From an uncultured Succinivibrio sp. (lineage in GTDB: Bacteria > Pseudomonadota > Gammaproteobacteria > Enterobacterales > Succinivibrionaceae): 15,319 nt of DNA. The stretch spans positions 1 through 15,319 of the forward strand of contig CAAECI010000027.1 of the NCBI GenBank assembly GCA_900754255.1, given 5' to 3'. The notes under the pieces are model-generated. The model was not told the origin of the DNA, searched no databases, and saw nothing but the letters and a program-made list of their open reading frames with translations. Each line of letters begins with the position of its first letter. Within the stretch, counting starts at the first letter, position 1. A program made the translations under genes and the position numbers. Of the stretch, positions 1 through 7,126 are shown piece by piece.

Positions 1-412
1 ATTCTGAACTCCCAAAGGAAGATTTTGTGCTTCATAGAAATGCGTGTCACTTCTGCCTGTCTGACTAATTTTTTATAACGACTCGATCTACGAAATCTTG
101 ATTGGATCTGCAACGAGCTTAGAAAACAAACCTTCTGCAATTGTACCTGTAAAGATGCTTGTGTTTTCAGTTGGTTGTTTGATATTGCAAAAAACAAAAA
201 AATTAATTCGAAAGCAAAATTTAATAGTCAAGGCTCAGGATCAGCCCGCCAAAGCCGTACCTACGGACTTATATTTTTTTATCTGTTACCTACCGTCGAT
301 CTTTAGTAATTTGGCAATAGCCTTTGTACCTGAACCCACATACTTTTTTAGTTTTTTTTGACTTCGTTCACCTAGTACTGAAAATTCTCCCATGTACCAT
401 CTGTAAAAGGCT
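1..412. other. No recognisable gene; possibly decayed DNA
   Basis: I see no convincing gene here. The plus-strand open frame that covers much of it has no family resemblance and ends in low-complexity T-rich sequence. On the minus strand a 44-codon frame (286-420) starts with an ATG overlapping the last codons of the decayed antitoxin, in the place where a toxin gene would normally lie. It contains the segment KYVGSGTKAIAKLL, but I cannot match it to any toxin family. Other minus-strand frames between 1 and 180 are broken by stops but look partly protein-like, which fits eroded genes. This is inference. Confidence 0.4.
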
Positions 413-635
413 TTAAGCATTATCAAACTCGTGAATAGTTCCGCCTGTTGATTCCATCTGGACAATAGATCTTCTTAACCGCTCCATGTTTTCTTTTGAA
501 TAAAGGATCTACCGAGACTTCAAAATGGATCTTCTTTTTTCGGCAGATCTTCCTTCCAAGCTCTTCGCAAATAATATCCTCATGATTTTTTAGAGCACTG
601 TCCATGCGAAAATTTACATTCACAGTCTAGGACAT
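413..635 (-). pseudogene. relB: Decayed RelB/DinJ-family antitoxin gene
   Basis: The minus strand encodes a recognisable RelB/DinJ antitoxin in pieces. An ATG at 635-633 is followed two codons later by TAG (629-627), where CAG would give an MSQTVNVNFRMD-like start. The frame then reads VNVNFRMDSALKNHEDIICE, the typical N-terminal ribbon and first helix of DinJ/RelB. After the residues EELG the expected central helix of about 10-15 residues is missing, and the frame rejoins at RKKKIHFEVSVDP, a family hallmark. Just after this the frame is lost at a short T run near 500, apparently through loss of 2 nt. The family's C-terminus continues in another frame as SKENMERLRRSIVQMES and then TGGTIHEFDNA, with a stop at 415-413. 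A restart at GTG 623 would give a 66-residue protein with a wrong tail. The three lesions make a functional antitoxin unlikely. No partner toxin is recognisable downstream. In the intact family this protein binds and represses a RelE/YafQ-type mRNA interferase. Confidence 0.8.
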
Positions 636-1004
636 AATTGCATGCTTTATCTTCAGTTTATAGTTATCTTTATTTTAGTGCACAGAATTGTCATTACATA
701 GTGAGATCGTTACAACATTATTTTTTTTAGCTGACAGCAAAATCTTGACACATAGCGCAATACCGACGTACAAAATCCTTTTTTCCTTGAGTATAAATAC
801 TTCGCTGTCTAAAATCTTGGACGCATTCATACTTGTATTTTTCGTTGAGCTGTAATTCAGCAATTGAAAAGTGCCTGTAGCCCAACCGAGTATGAAAAAA
901 TTAATTCGCCCATCCGGACATATTGCATAGCGGATGATGAACAGAAAAAAGGATATGCAGGATCGATTTCCTATATATCGACTAAAAGGATTAACAGTTT
1001 TTAT
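636..1004. other. Intergenic region between antitoxin remnant and Sel1 gene
   Basis: This stretch should contain the old promoter/operator of the antitoxin (minus strand) and the promoter of the Sel1-repeat gene (plus strand). I cannot assign either promoter with confidence. A 62-codon minus-strand frame (675-863) has no family resemblance and no clear ribosome binding site. The Sel1 frame itself is open back to a TTG at 864, but that extension lacks a ribosome binding site and would place 47 residues ahead of an evident signal peptide, so I treat it as untranslated. Confidence 0.4.
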
Positions 1005-2276
1005 ATGAACAAGAAGGTAGCAGTTGCACTGGGGATCGGTGCTTTTTGTATTTCCAAATCTGTACTGGGTTTTGCCCCTCTTACATCTGCTTATTACGAG
1101 TACAAATGCGACTCCGACAATCCTGAGGCCTGTCTTAAGGCCTGTGATTTAAAGGTTCAAAATGCTTGCACTTATCTTGGCTATCAATATGCCAATGGGA
1201 TCGGTATCGCGCAGGACATTCAAAAAGCGAACAAACTGTTCAAAAAAGGCTGTGATCTAAATGAAGGTACGTCCTGTGCGAACCTCGGGATACATTATGC
1301 AAACGGGATCGGCTTAAAGCAGGATGAGGAAAAGGCCTTCGAGTTATACAAAAAAGGTTGCGATCTCAATGACGGAACTGCCTGCGGTAATCTCGGCGTG
1401 CTTTACGACGAGGGCAATGTGGTTGAGAATGATGTTCCGATGGCTAACGAATTGTACGAAAAAGGTTGCAATTTAAATGATGGAACAGCCTGTGCCAATC
1501 TTGCCGTCCAATACGATCAGGGGTTAGGCGTTGCCCAGGATGTAAATAAGGCCAACGAATTGTATAAGAAGGGGTGCGATCTAAATAAAGGATCGGCCTG
1601 TTCCAATCTTGGCTATCAATATGCCAACGGACTCGGTGTCAAACAAGATGAGCAAACGGCCAACAAGCTGTATCAAAAAGGGTGTGATCTAAATGACAGC
1701 ACCGGCTGCCTTAATCTTGCATACAAATATGATCAGGATAATGCCGCCGTCCAAGACATTCAAAAGGCCAATCAGCTGTACGAAAAGGCCTGTGCTTTGA
1801 ATAACGGATCGGGCTGCCTGAATCTGGGGTATCAATACGAAAATGGCCTTGGTATGAAACAAAATGTTCAGAAAGCGAACGAGTTTTACCAAAAGGGCTG
1901 TGACCTAAGTAACGGAAGAGCCTGCGCAAATATTGCTTATCAGTACGATCAAGGCGTAGGTATCAGACAAAATGTTCAAAGGGCAAACGAGCTTTATCAA
2001 AAGGGATGCGAACTTGAAGACGCAGTTGCATGTTTAAATCTCGGAGTTCAATACGAGCAGGGTAACGGAGTACGAGAGGATCTGTCTAAAGCGGCCGGAC
2101 TTTATAATAAGGCCTGTGATCATGGAGAATCAAAGGGTTGCTTCTTCATGGGCGTTCAATATGAGGAAGGCGTCGGTTTAAGACAAGACGCACGTAAAGC
2201 CAAAGAATATTATGGCAAGGCCTGTGATCTCGGTTACCAAGACGGTTGTGACGAGTACAAAAGACTTAACCATTGA
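1005..2276 (+). CDS. Exported Sel1-like repeat (Hcp-like) cysteine-rich protein
   Basis: A 423-residue protein that starts with a signal peptide: NKK, then the hydrophobic stretch VAVALGIGAFCIS, with cleavage somewhere in residues 22-31. The rest is ten tandem 36-residue Sel1-like (SLR, TPR-related) repeats, residues 55-414, with a consensus like CxNLGYQYxxGxGVxQD followed by KANELYxKGCDLNxG. Cysteines sit at repeat positions 1 and 29, so they form C-x7-C pairs across each repeat junction. With the pairs 35/43 and 47/55 before the first full repeat there are twelve pairs and no unpaired cysteine after the signal peptide. This is the arrangement of Helicobacter Hcp proteins, where such pairs form disulfides, and it points to a periplasmic or secreted location. 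SLR proteins usually act as protein-binding scaffolds, and the partner here is unknown. I chose ATG 1005 because it begins the signal peptide. An AAAAGGA sequence lies about 14 nt upstream, which is rather far. The gene stands alone and ends at a strong terminator. Confidence 0.88.
   Translation: MNKKVAVALGIGAFCISKSVLGFAPLTSAYYEYKCDSDNPEACLKACDLKVQNACTYLGYQYANGIGIAQDIQKANKLFKKGCDLNEGTSCANLGIHYANGIGLKQDEEKAFELYKKGCDLNDGTACGNLGVLYDEGNVVENDVPMANELYEKGCNLNDGTACANLAVQYDQGLGVAQDVNKANELYKKGCDLNKGSACSNLGYQYANGLGVKQDEQTANKLYQKGCDLNDSTGCLNLAYKYDQDNAAVQDIQKANQLYEKACALNNGSGCLNLGYQYENGLGMKQNVQKANEFYQKGCDLSNGRACANIAYQYDQGVGIRQNVQRANELYQKGCELEDAVACLNLGVQYEQGNGVREDLSKAAGLYNKACDHGESKGCFFMGVQYEEGVGLRQDARKAKEYYGKACDLGYQDGCDEYKRLNH
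1167..2246 (+). repeat. Ten 108-bp coding tandem repeats (Sel1-like units)
   Basis: Ten successive units of exactly 108 bp (36 codons) without a single insertion or deletion, each starting at a conserved Cys codon. The units are clearly related at the protein level but diverged at the DNA level. They therefore reflect an old internal amplification held in register by selection, not a recent expansion. Confidence 0.9.
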
Positions 2277-2336
2277 TACAACGGATGTTCTGCCTACGCA
2301 AATTAAAGATAAGAACGCCAAAATTAAAAACTGAAT

Positions 2337-2382
2337 AAAAAGACAATGGCATTCTTGTTGATAAAGATGCCGTTGTCTTTTT
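2337..2382 (+). terminator. Rho-independent terminator after the Sel1 gene
   Basis: Arms 2337-2352 (AAAAAGACAATGGCAT) and 2367-2382 pair over 16 bp with one G-T wobble around a 14-nt loop. The right arm ends in a T run on the plus strand. The left arm's A run gives a T run on the minus strand too, so the hairpin could work in both directions and also end transcription of the 2511-4298 gene. The 78 bp beyond it are very AT-rich and contain nothing recognisable. Confidence 0.85.
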
Positions 2383-2510
2383 ACATTACACGAAAATTTA
2401 AACATAGAGTAATATAAAATTTAACATAATATAAATTATACGAAGTTGGTAATATTGTTTAAAGGGGCTCCTTTTCAACTTATGAACGGCACAAGTTGTG
2501 TCTAAATCAT

Positions 2511-4298
2511 TTAACCGACGGTTATATTTTTACAACGTACAAGACATTGTTTTCCTGAAAATACCATTGCATAAACATGGATTTCGTTTATAAATGCATC
2601 ATCTTCGAAGAATGACGCATATTTCTTGCGTTCTATCTGCTCAAAGGCCGTTTGTAACAGCTCCTTTGATCTTTCTTTTGCTCCCGACTTTATTTCAATG
2701 ATCACACCGGAGCTACCGTCATTTCCGGAAAATATTATGTCAGCATATCCCTCGCCGGCCTCTGCATTTGATCGATATTCAGAAATACTATTTCCTGAGC
2801 ACGATAGAATGCCGTTTAGAAAACCATGATAAAAGTTTTCCGGCTTCGATTTGGTTGCAATATCTCTTAGCGATACGAATGATTTTAGATACCTTGACAG
2901 CAGGTTTTGAGCCGTGTGTGCGTCTCCGTCTGCCAACGCCTGCGCAATCCTTTTGGCATTGTTTTCCTCACCTAGGATCAGACTATCGTCAAAGTATTCT
3001 TTGATATTACGGCAGAAGCAATCCAGTATTTCTTTATTCGGGATCCTGACCTCATAGAAATTGGCGTGTGTATTCGTAACCGCCGTAAGATATCCGGTAT
3101 GCAACAGCAAAGAATAAAAATCCTCCGGTCTGTGCATGTTCAGATCATCGTAGTTCATCGAATCGTTGATAGGAACCTCAACATTTTTCCCATCTACCAG
3201 ATCCTGAAGCTGCGAATTTACGTTTTCGCTTAAATAACCGACGTAGCCTTTAATGGCGGTAGCTTGGCTTGAATTGATCCAAAAATTCTCCGCCTTTATG
3301 TCCCCTACCGTTCCATTCTTAATATGGATATGGTGATAATTTTTGGCGACGAAATTCATCACGTCCCAAGGGCAGAATATTTCATCTTGATAGAATCTGT
3401 ATCCGTCGTAGTGATCCTTCACAAGCTGAGAATAATCGGCCAAATCATAATACTTAAGGATCTCATGAACCTCATTGCGGTTAAAGCCTACCAGGGAGCT
3501 ATACTTAGGCACGGCATCAAGCACGGTGTTAACCAGGAGATTGTTCACTCCGGTAAAAATACTGTTTTTGGCAACCTTGAGACATCCGGTCATGATGATT
3601 TTACATATAGGCTTATCAACGGCGTTCGAGTTTTTTAATACATTGAAAAAGCTACCTATCAGTTTAGCCATCTGCGCGTGATATCCGTTATTTGAAGCCT
3701 TTGCCAGGGGCACATCATATTCATCAATCAAAATGACAACCTTGCTGCCAAAATGCTTGTTTAATAAACGACTTAAGGTATCAAGAAAGCCTACAACGTC
3801 GTTTTCATGATCGTATAAGTATTCCTTATCCAAATAATGCTGAAAGTCTCTTTTATCAAAGGATGACAAGGATGCGCTATCAAGTAGATAGGTATACCTA
3901 TTGGCAGTTGCGACCAGCAAGTCGACCAAGACCCTGTAAGCGATTTCAAAGGATCTTCCATCAATACTTTTTAAGGAAATATCAATAACCGGAAATCTGC
4001 CTAAAAAACGTTCACAAAAGGCTTTGTCCTTGATGATTTCGGTGCCCTCAAAAAGCTTGTGCGTAGCTTCTGTATTTTGAGGATCGTCCTTATTGATATT
4101 GAGGAAGGTGGCAATGGTACTGATCAAAAGGGTTTTGCCAAACCGTCTCGGTCTTGTAAAGAGTAAAACCGGTGAAAGATCAGTAAAAACAGTCTTTATG
4201 AATGACGTTTTATCTACATAATATCCGTTATACGCACGCAGCTCCTTGAAGTTTTCCGTTCCCACGGGAACTTCCTTGTAAGCCTTTACAGTATTCAT
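2511..4298 (-). CDS. AAA-ATPase-like protein with C-terminal PD-(D/E)XK nuclease domain
   Basis: A 595-residue protein with the standard two-part layout of this family. The N-terminal AAA-ATPase-like domain (about residues 8-300) opens with the signature VPVGTENFKEL and YYVDKTSFI. It has a Walker A-like RPRRFGKTLL (49-58) and a Walker B VVILIDEYD (187-195). A spacer region follows, then a PD-(D/E)XK nuclease-superfamily domain (about 490-595) with GYADIIF (Asp520) and VIIEIKSG (Glu535, Lys537), the expected D...E-x-K catalytic set. All motifs are intact. Proteins of this family occur in many copies in gut anaerobes. Their function is not established, and suggested roles include DNA processing and mobile-element or defence functions. 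The ATG at 4298 has AGGCGG about 6-7 nt upstream. A TATAAT box at 4333-4338 suggests its own promoter, so it is probably not part of the sugar operon although it lies downstream on the same strand. Confidence 0.9.
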   Translation of the reverse strand: MNTVKAYKEVPVGTENFKELRAYNGYYVDKTSFIKTVFTDLSPVLLFTRPRRFGKTLLISTIATFLNINKDDPQNTEATHKLFEGTEIIKDKAFCERFLGRFPVIDISLKSIDGRSFEIAYRVLVDLLVATANRYTYLLDSASLSSFDKRDFQHYLDKEYLYDHENDVVGFLDTLSRLLNKHFGSKVVILIDEYDVPLAKASNNGYHAQMAKLIGSFFNVLKNSNAVDKPICKIIMTGCLKVAKNSIFTGVNNLLVNTVLDAVPKYSSLVGFNRNEVHEILKYYDLADYSQLVKDHYDGYRFYQDEIFCPWDVMNFVAKNYHHIHIKNGTVGDIKAENFWINSSQATAIKGYVGYLSENVNSQLQDLVDGKNVEVPINDSMNYDDLNMHRPEDFYSLLLHTGYLTAVTNTHANFYEVRIPNKEILDCFCRNIKEYFDDSLILGEENNAKRIAQALADGDAHTAQNLLSRYLKSFVSLRDIATKSKPENFYHGFLNGILSCSGNSISEYRSNAEAGEGYADIIFSGNDGSSGVIIEIKSGAKERSKELLQTAFEQIERKKYASFFEDDAFINEIHVYAMVFSGKQCLVRCKNITVG

Positions 4299-4332
4299 GA
4301 TCTACCGCCTAAAACCGTTGACTGTCACTTCT

Positions 4333-4338
4333 ATTATA
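4333..4338 (-). promoter_or_regulatory. Candidate -10 box for the AAA-ATPase gene
   Basis: A perfect TATAAT on the minus strand about 35 nt ahead of the ATG at 4298, in the short gap after lacI. I do not see a good -35 box at 16-18 nt spacing, so this is only a plausible promoter element. Confidence 0.4.
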
Positions 4339-4369
4339 TAGATCAATCAAGTCTTTTACTTTGGGCGCA

Positions 4370-5404
4370 TTAATCCAAATTTGAACGGATCTTGATAAGC
4401 GTATCGGTAATGAAATCTTCCGCCGACGATGCGGAAATAAGTCCTGACAGCGCCTGATAGGCCCTTTTTACTGCATGGTAGCCCTGACGCTCCGGTTGCT
4501 GGCAAACTACGAATTTGATGATCCCTGCCCTTACCAGTTCACAGGTGGTATAGATGTCATCATAACCAAAGCAGATCAAATCATTTCTGCCGGAACTGAT
4601 CACGGCTGCTCCCGTGCCCTGCACTCCGGCTCCGGTCACATATACGCAATTTATTAACGGATCCTCCTGTAAAGACTTTGCCGTAAGCTTTTGCGACAAG
4701 ATATCGGAGTCGTTACACTCGCAAATTGCACTTATTTCATAGGGTACATTTAGAGAATCGAGTTCATCTCTAAATCCGCTTATACGCTGAGAATGGCCCA
4801 ACATATGTAGCGATCCCGTAATGATTAGAATGCGCAATTTCATCCTTCCGTCCGTGATCAAAGAAAGCATACCGGCACAGGTTCTGCCTGCTTTTAAATA
4901 GTCAGATCCCGAATAACAAAGACGATTGGCACCCTCCACGTCAGAGTTTAAAAGAACCACGTGTATACCCTGCTCGCTGCATTTGTTTATGCGATCACGA
5001 ATGGCAGGTGTTGAAATTGTTGAAAGACATAAGGCTTGGCAATCTTTTTTTACAAGATCATCGATGGCCTCCAAATGAACCTGTTCACTGTAGCCCTGCA
5101 CCTTGCTGATGACTACCTCGACTCCCAGATCGGAGAATTCTGCAACTGCGCTGTTTACTCCGTCCAAAACTTCGTCGAAAAATACGTTGCCAATTGACGG
5201 GACGAGCACACCTATACGATAACGTCGGTGAAAAGATGCCAAAGCCCTGCCCGCACGATTTGGGACATATCCCATTTCCTTCACCAGAGCCTTGATCCTG
5301 AGTGCTATCTCCGGTTTGACTGCCCCTCGATCGTGTAATACCCGATCAACGGTACCGCGGGAAACTCCGGCCGCCTCGGCAAGATCCTTTAGTGTGACAC
5401 TCAT
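4370..5404 (-). CDS. LacI-family transcriptional regulator of the adjacent sugar operon
   Basis: A 344-residue LacI/GalR protein. The helix-turn-helix lies at residues 4-23 (VTLKDLAEAAGVSRGTVDRV), and the hinge helix region follows at about 46-58 (YVPNRAGRALAS). Residues 62-344 form a periplasmic-binding-protein-like sugar-sensing domain beginning RYRIGVLVPS. The GTVDRVLHDRG variant replaces the commoner TVSRVLN form of the recognition helix. The ATG at 5404 follows TAGGAG with 9 nt spacing. The gene is the last of the cluster, 131 nt after the isomerase gene and beyond a terminator. It is therefore made by read-through or from its own promoter. Context suggests it represses the chvE-to-isomerase operon until the imported pentose or a metabolite binds. 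The 13367-13378 palindrome is the candidate target. The effector cannot be told from sequence. Confidence 0.9.
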   Translation of the reverse strand: MSVTLKDLAEAAGVSRGTVDRVLHDRGAVKPEIALRIKALVKEMGYVPNRAGRALASFHRRYRIGVLVPSIGNVFFDEVLDGVNSAVAEFSDLGVEVVISKVQGYSEQVHLEAIDDLVKKDCQALCLSTISTPAIRDRINKCSEQGIHVVLLNSDVEGANRLCYSGSDYLKAGRTCAGMLSLITDGRMKLRILIITGSLHMLGHSQRISGFRDELDSLNVPYEISAICECNDSDILSQKLTAKSLQEDPLINCVYVTGAGVQGTGAAVISSGRNDLICFGYDDIYTTCELVRAGIIKFVVCQQPERQGYHAVKRAYQALSGLISASSAEDFITDTLIKIRSNLD

Positions 5405-5480
5405 AGTGGGTTACTCCTAAAAAAGAGTCTCGTGCGAAAAATCGTAGACCTAAGTTTAGAAAAAAGCGTTATAGATTACA

Positions 5481-5506
5481 AAAAGGAGGAGTATCCTCCT
5501 CCTTTT
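5481..5506 (-). terminator. Terminator between isomerase gene and lacI
   Basis: A perfect 10-bp stem, AAAAGGAGGA pairing with TCCTCCTTTT around a 6-nt loop. On the minus strand it is followed by TTTTTGTAAT. It lies 30 nt after the isomerase stop codon and marks the end of the metabolic operon, which separates lacI from it at least partly. Confidence 0.8.
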
Positions 5507-5535
5507 GGTGATTTTATTCCTGACGAAGAGGGCTA

Positions 5536-7056
5536 TCAGGCGAAAGGATTTTCTCCATTATAGAGCACACCCTTAGGCTGATTGTAGCTTACGTCTTCAA
5601 TGCCGAGCAGGCTGAATACCGACCATAAAGCCTTGCCCACATGGCCGAAGGCTACAGCACCGTGATGCGGGTAGCGCTTGGCAATGAGTACGTGACGATA
5701 GAATCTCCCCATTTCAGGAATTGCAAAGATGCCGGTACCGCCGAAGGATCTGGTACCTACGGGCAGAACCTCACCCTGAGCTATATATGCGTGCAACACC
5801 GTATCTGGAGTAGACTGCAGGCGGAAGAAAGTGATCGGTCCTTCCTGAATATCGCCTTCTAAGGTACCGCGGGTAAAATCAGGCTCAGATCCTGCAGGCT
5901 CAAGCAAGCGGTGCTGGATGATCTGATAGTTGATCGCACCTAAGCGTTGGTTGCAACTCTGAAGCTTGGTAAGCTTGCACATAGGCGTATTTCCGCAGTG
6001 GAAGCCCATGAAGGTATCGGTCAGCTTGTACTGAGGATATTTAGGGGCAATGTCCTTTTCAAACAGATCGGCCGGAACCGAGTTGTTGATGTCAAGCAAG
6101 GTGACGGCATCCTCGGTAATGCAGGCTGCTATATACTCGGATAATGCTCCGAAAATATCGACCTCACAAGCCACGGGGATCCCTTGTGAAGAAAGACGCG
6201 AGTTTACATAGCAGGGCTCAAAACCGAATTCCTTAGGGAAGGCAGGCCAGCACTTATCTGCAAAACATACATATTTACGTTGTCCGCGATGCTCTGCAGC
6301 CCAATCCTTCAAGGTGATCTCAAACTGAGCCATACGCTTTAGCAGATCGGGATAAGTATTGCCGCCTGCACCCAATTCCTCAGCCATATCTTTGGCCACG
6401 GCATCGATCCTGGCATCGCCTGCATGGGCCTTGTAGGCAACCATGAGATCAAGCTCGGAATTTTCTTCGATTTCAATGCCCAAATCATAAAGTCCCTTAA
6501 TGGGAGCATTGCAGGCAAAGAAGTCCTGAGGTCTGGGGCCGAAGGTTATGATCTTAAGTGAGGACAGACCGATCACGGCACGTGCGACCGGAATAAAATC
6601 TTTGATCATGACTGCAATATCGTCGGCAGTACCCACCGGGTACTCGGGGATATAGGCCTTAAGCTTTCTTAAGCCCAGGTTATAGGAGCAATTTAGCATG
6701 CCGCAATAGGCATCTCCGCGACCGTCCACCAAATCATTGCCGGTCTCCTCGGCAGCTGCGGCATACATAACGGGACCGTTGAAATCCTTGCAGATAATGG
6801 TTTCGGGAGTCTCAGGACCGAAGTTTCCTAAAAAAACCACCAAGGCGTTACAGCCTGCAGCCTTAGCTTCCTCTACGGCCTTGACCGCATCAAGTTCATT
6901 TTCGACGGTGATGCGAATTTCCTCAATGGGAGTTCCTGCCCTCTCACAGGCCTTTACTATGGCCGCACGACGACGCTCGGATAAAGAACGAATGAAGCAA
7001 TCGCGGGATACGGCTATAATGCCGAGCTTTACCTGCGGAATATTCTCAAAAGTCAT
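5536..7056 (-). CDS. L-fucose isomerase-group sugar (aldopentose) isomerase
   Basis: A 506-residue member of the L-fucose/L-arabinose isomerase superfamily, nearer to the FucI-related group (COG2407-like) than to AraA, judged by general sequence character. The N-terminal part (LGIIAVSRDCFIRSLSERRR, then ALVVFLGNFGPETPE) matches the substrate-binding half of that group. The metal-binding acids expected from FucI are plausibly Glu298 in VACEVDIFGALSEY and Asp322 in VTLLDINN. Candidate catalytic histidines include His353 in GFHCGNTP and those in RYPHHGAVAFGHVG (464-472). Such enzymes interconvert aldoses and ketoses in the cytoplasm using a divalent metal. Lying behind a xylulokinase and a sugar transporter, with no xylA in the window, it probably supplies the ketose for XylB, from D-xylose or D-lyxose if that ketose is D-xylulose. 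D-arabinose to D-ribulose is also possible, since FucI enzymes do this. ATG 7056 follows AGGAG at good spacing. It is the last gene before the terminator at 5481-5506 and lies 70 nt after xylB. Confidence 0.85.
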   Translation of the reverse strand: MTFENIPQVKLGIIAVSRDCFIRSLSERRRAAIVKACERAGTPIEEIRITVENELDAVKAVEEAKAAGCNALVVFLGNFGPETPETIICKDFNGPVMYAAAAEETGNDLVDGRGDAYCGMLNCSYNLGLRKLKAYIPEYPVGTADDIAVMIKDFIPVARAVIGLSSLKIITFGPRPQDFFACNAPIKGLYDLGIEIEENSELDLMVAYKAHAGDARIDAVAKDMAEELGAGGNTYPDLLKRMAQFEITLKDWAAEHRGQRKYVCFADKCWPAFPKEFGFEPCYVNSRLSSQGIPVACEVDIFGALSEYIAACITEDAVTLLDINNSVPADLFEKDIAPKYPQYKLTDTFMGFHCGNTPMCKLTKLQSCNQRLGAINYQIIQHRLLEPAGSEPDFTRGTLEGDIQEGPITFFRLQSTPDTVLHAYIAQGEVLPVGTRSFGGTGIFAIPEMGRFYRHVLIAKRYPHHGAVAFGHVGKALWSVFSLLGIEDVSYNQPKGVLYNGENPFA

Positions 7057-7126
7057 TTTTATCTCCTTTTTTTTGCCGCGAATTTACTCTTAACCGCGGT
7101 ATTAATAAAAACAAAATAATTATTTG

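Noticed and set aside
675..863. 62-codon minus-strand frame
   Set aside because: It has no family resemblance and no clear ribosome binding site, and lies where promoters are expected.
864..1004. N-terminal extension of the Sel1 gene from TTG 864
   Set aside because: There is no ribosome binding site at the TTG, and the extension would bury a clear signal peptide that starts at ATG 1005.
1167..2246. Regular 108-bp periodicity considered as a CRISPR-like or satellite array
   Set aside because: The repeats are diverged, in frame and encode Sel1 units, and there are no identical direct repeats with unique spacers.
5536..7056. Calling the isomerase AraA (L-arabinose isomerase) or FucI outright
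   Set aside because: The sequence belongs to the wider fucose/arabinose isomerase group, but the neighbours (xylulokinase, no ribulokinase or fuculokinase) do not support either assignment.
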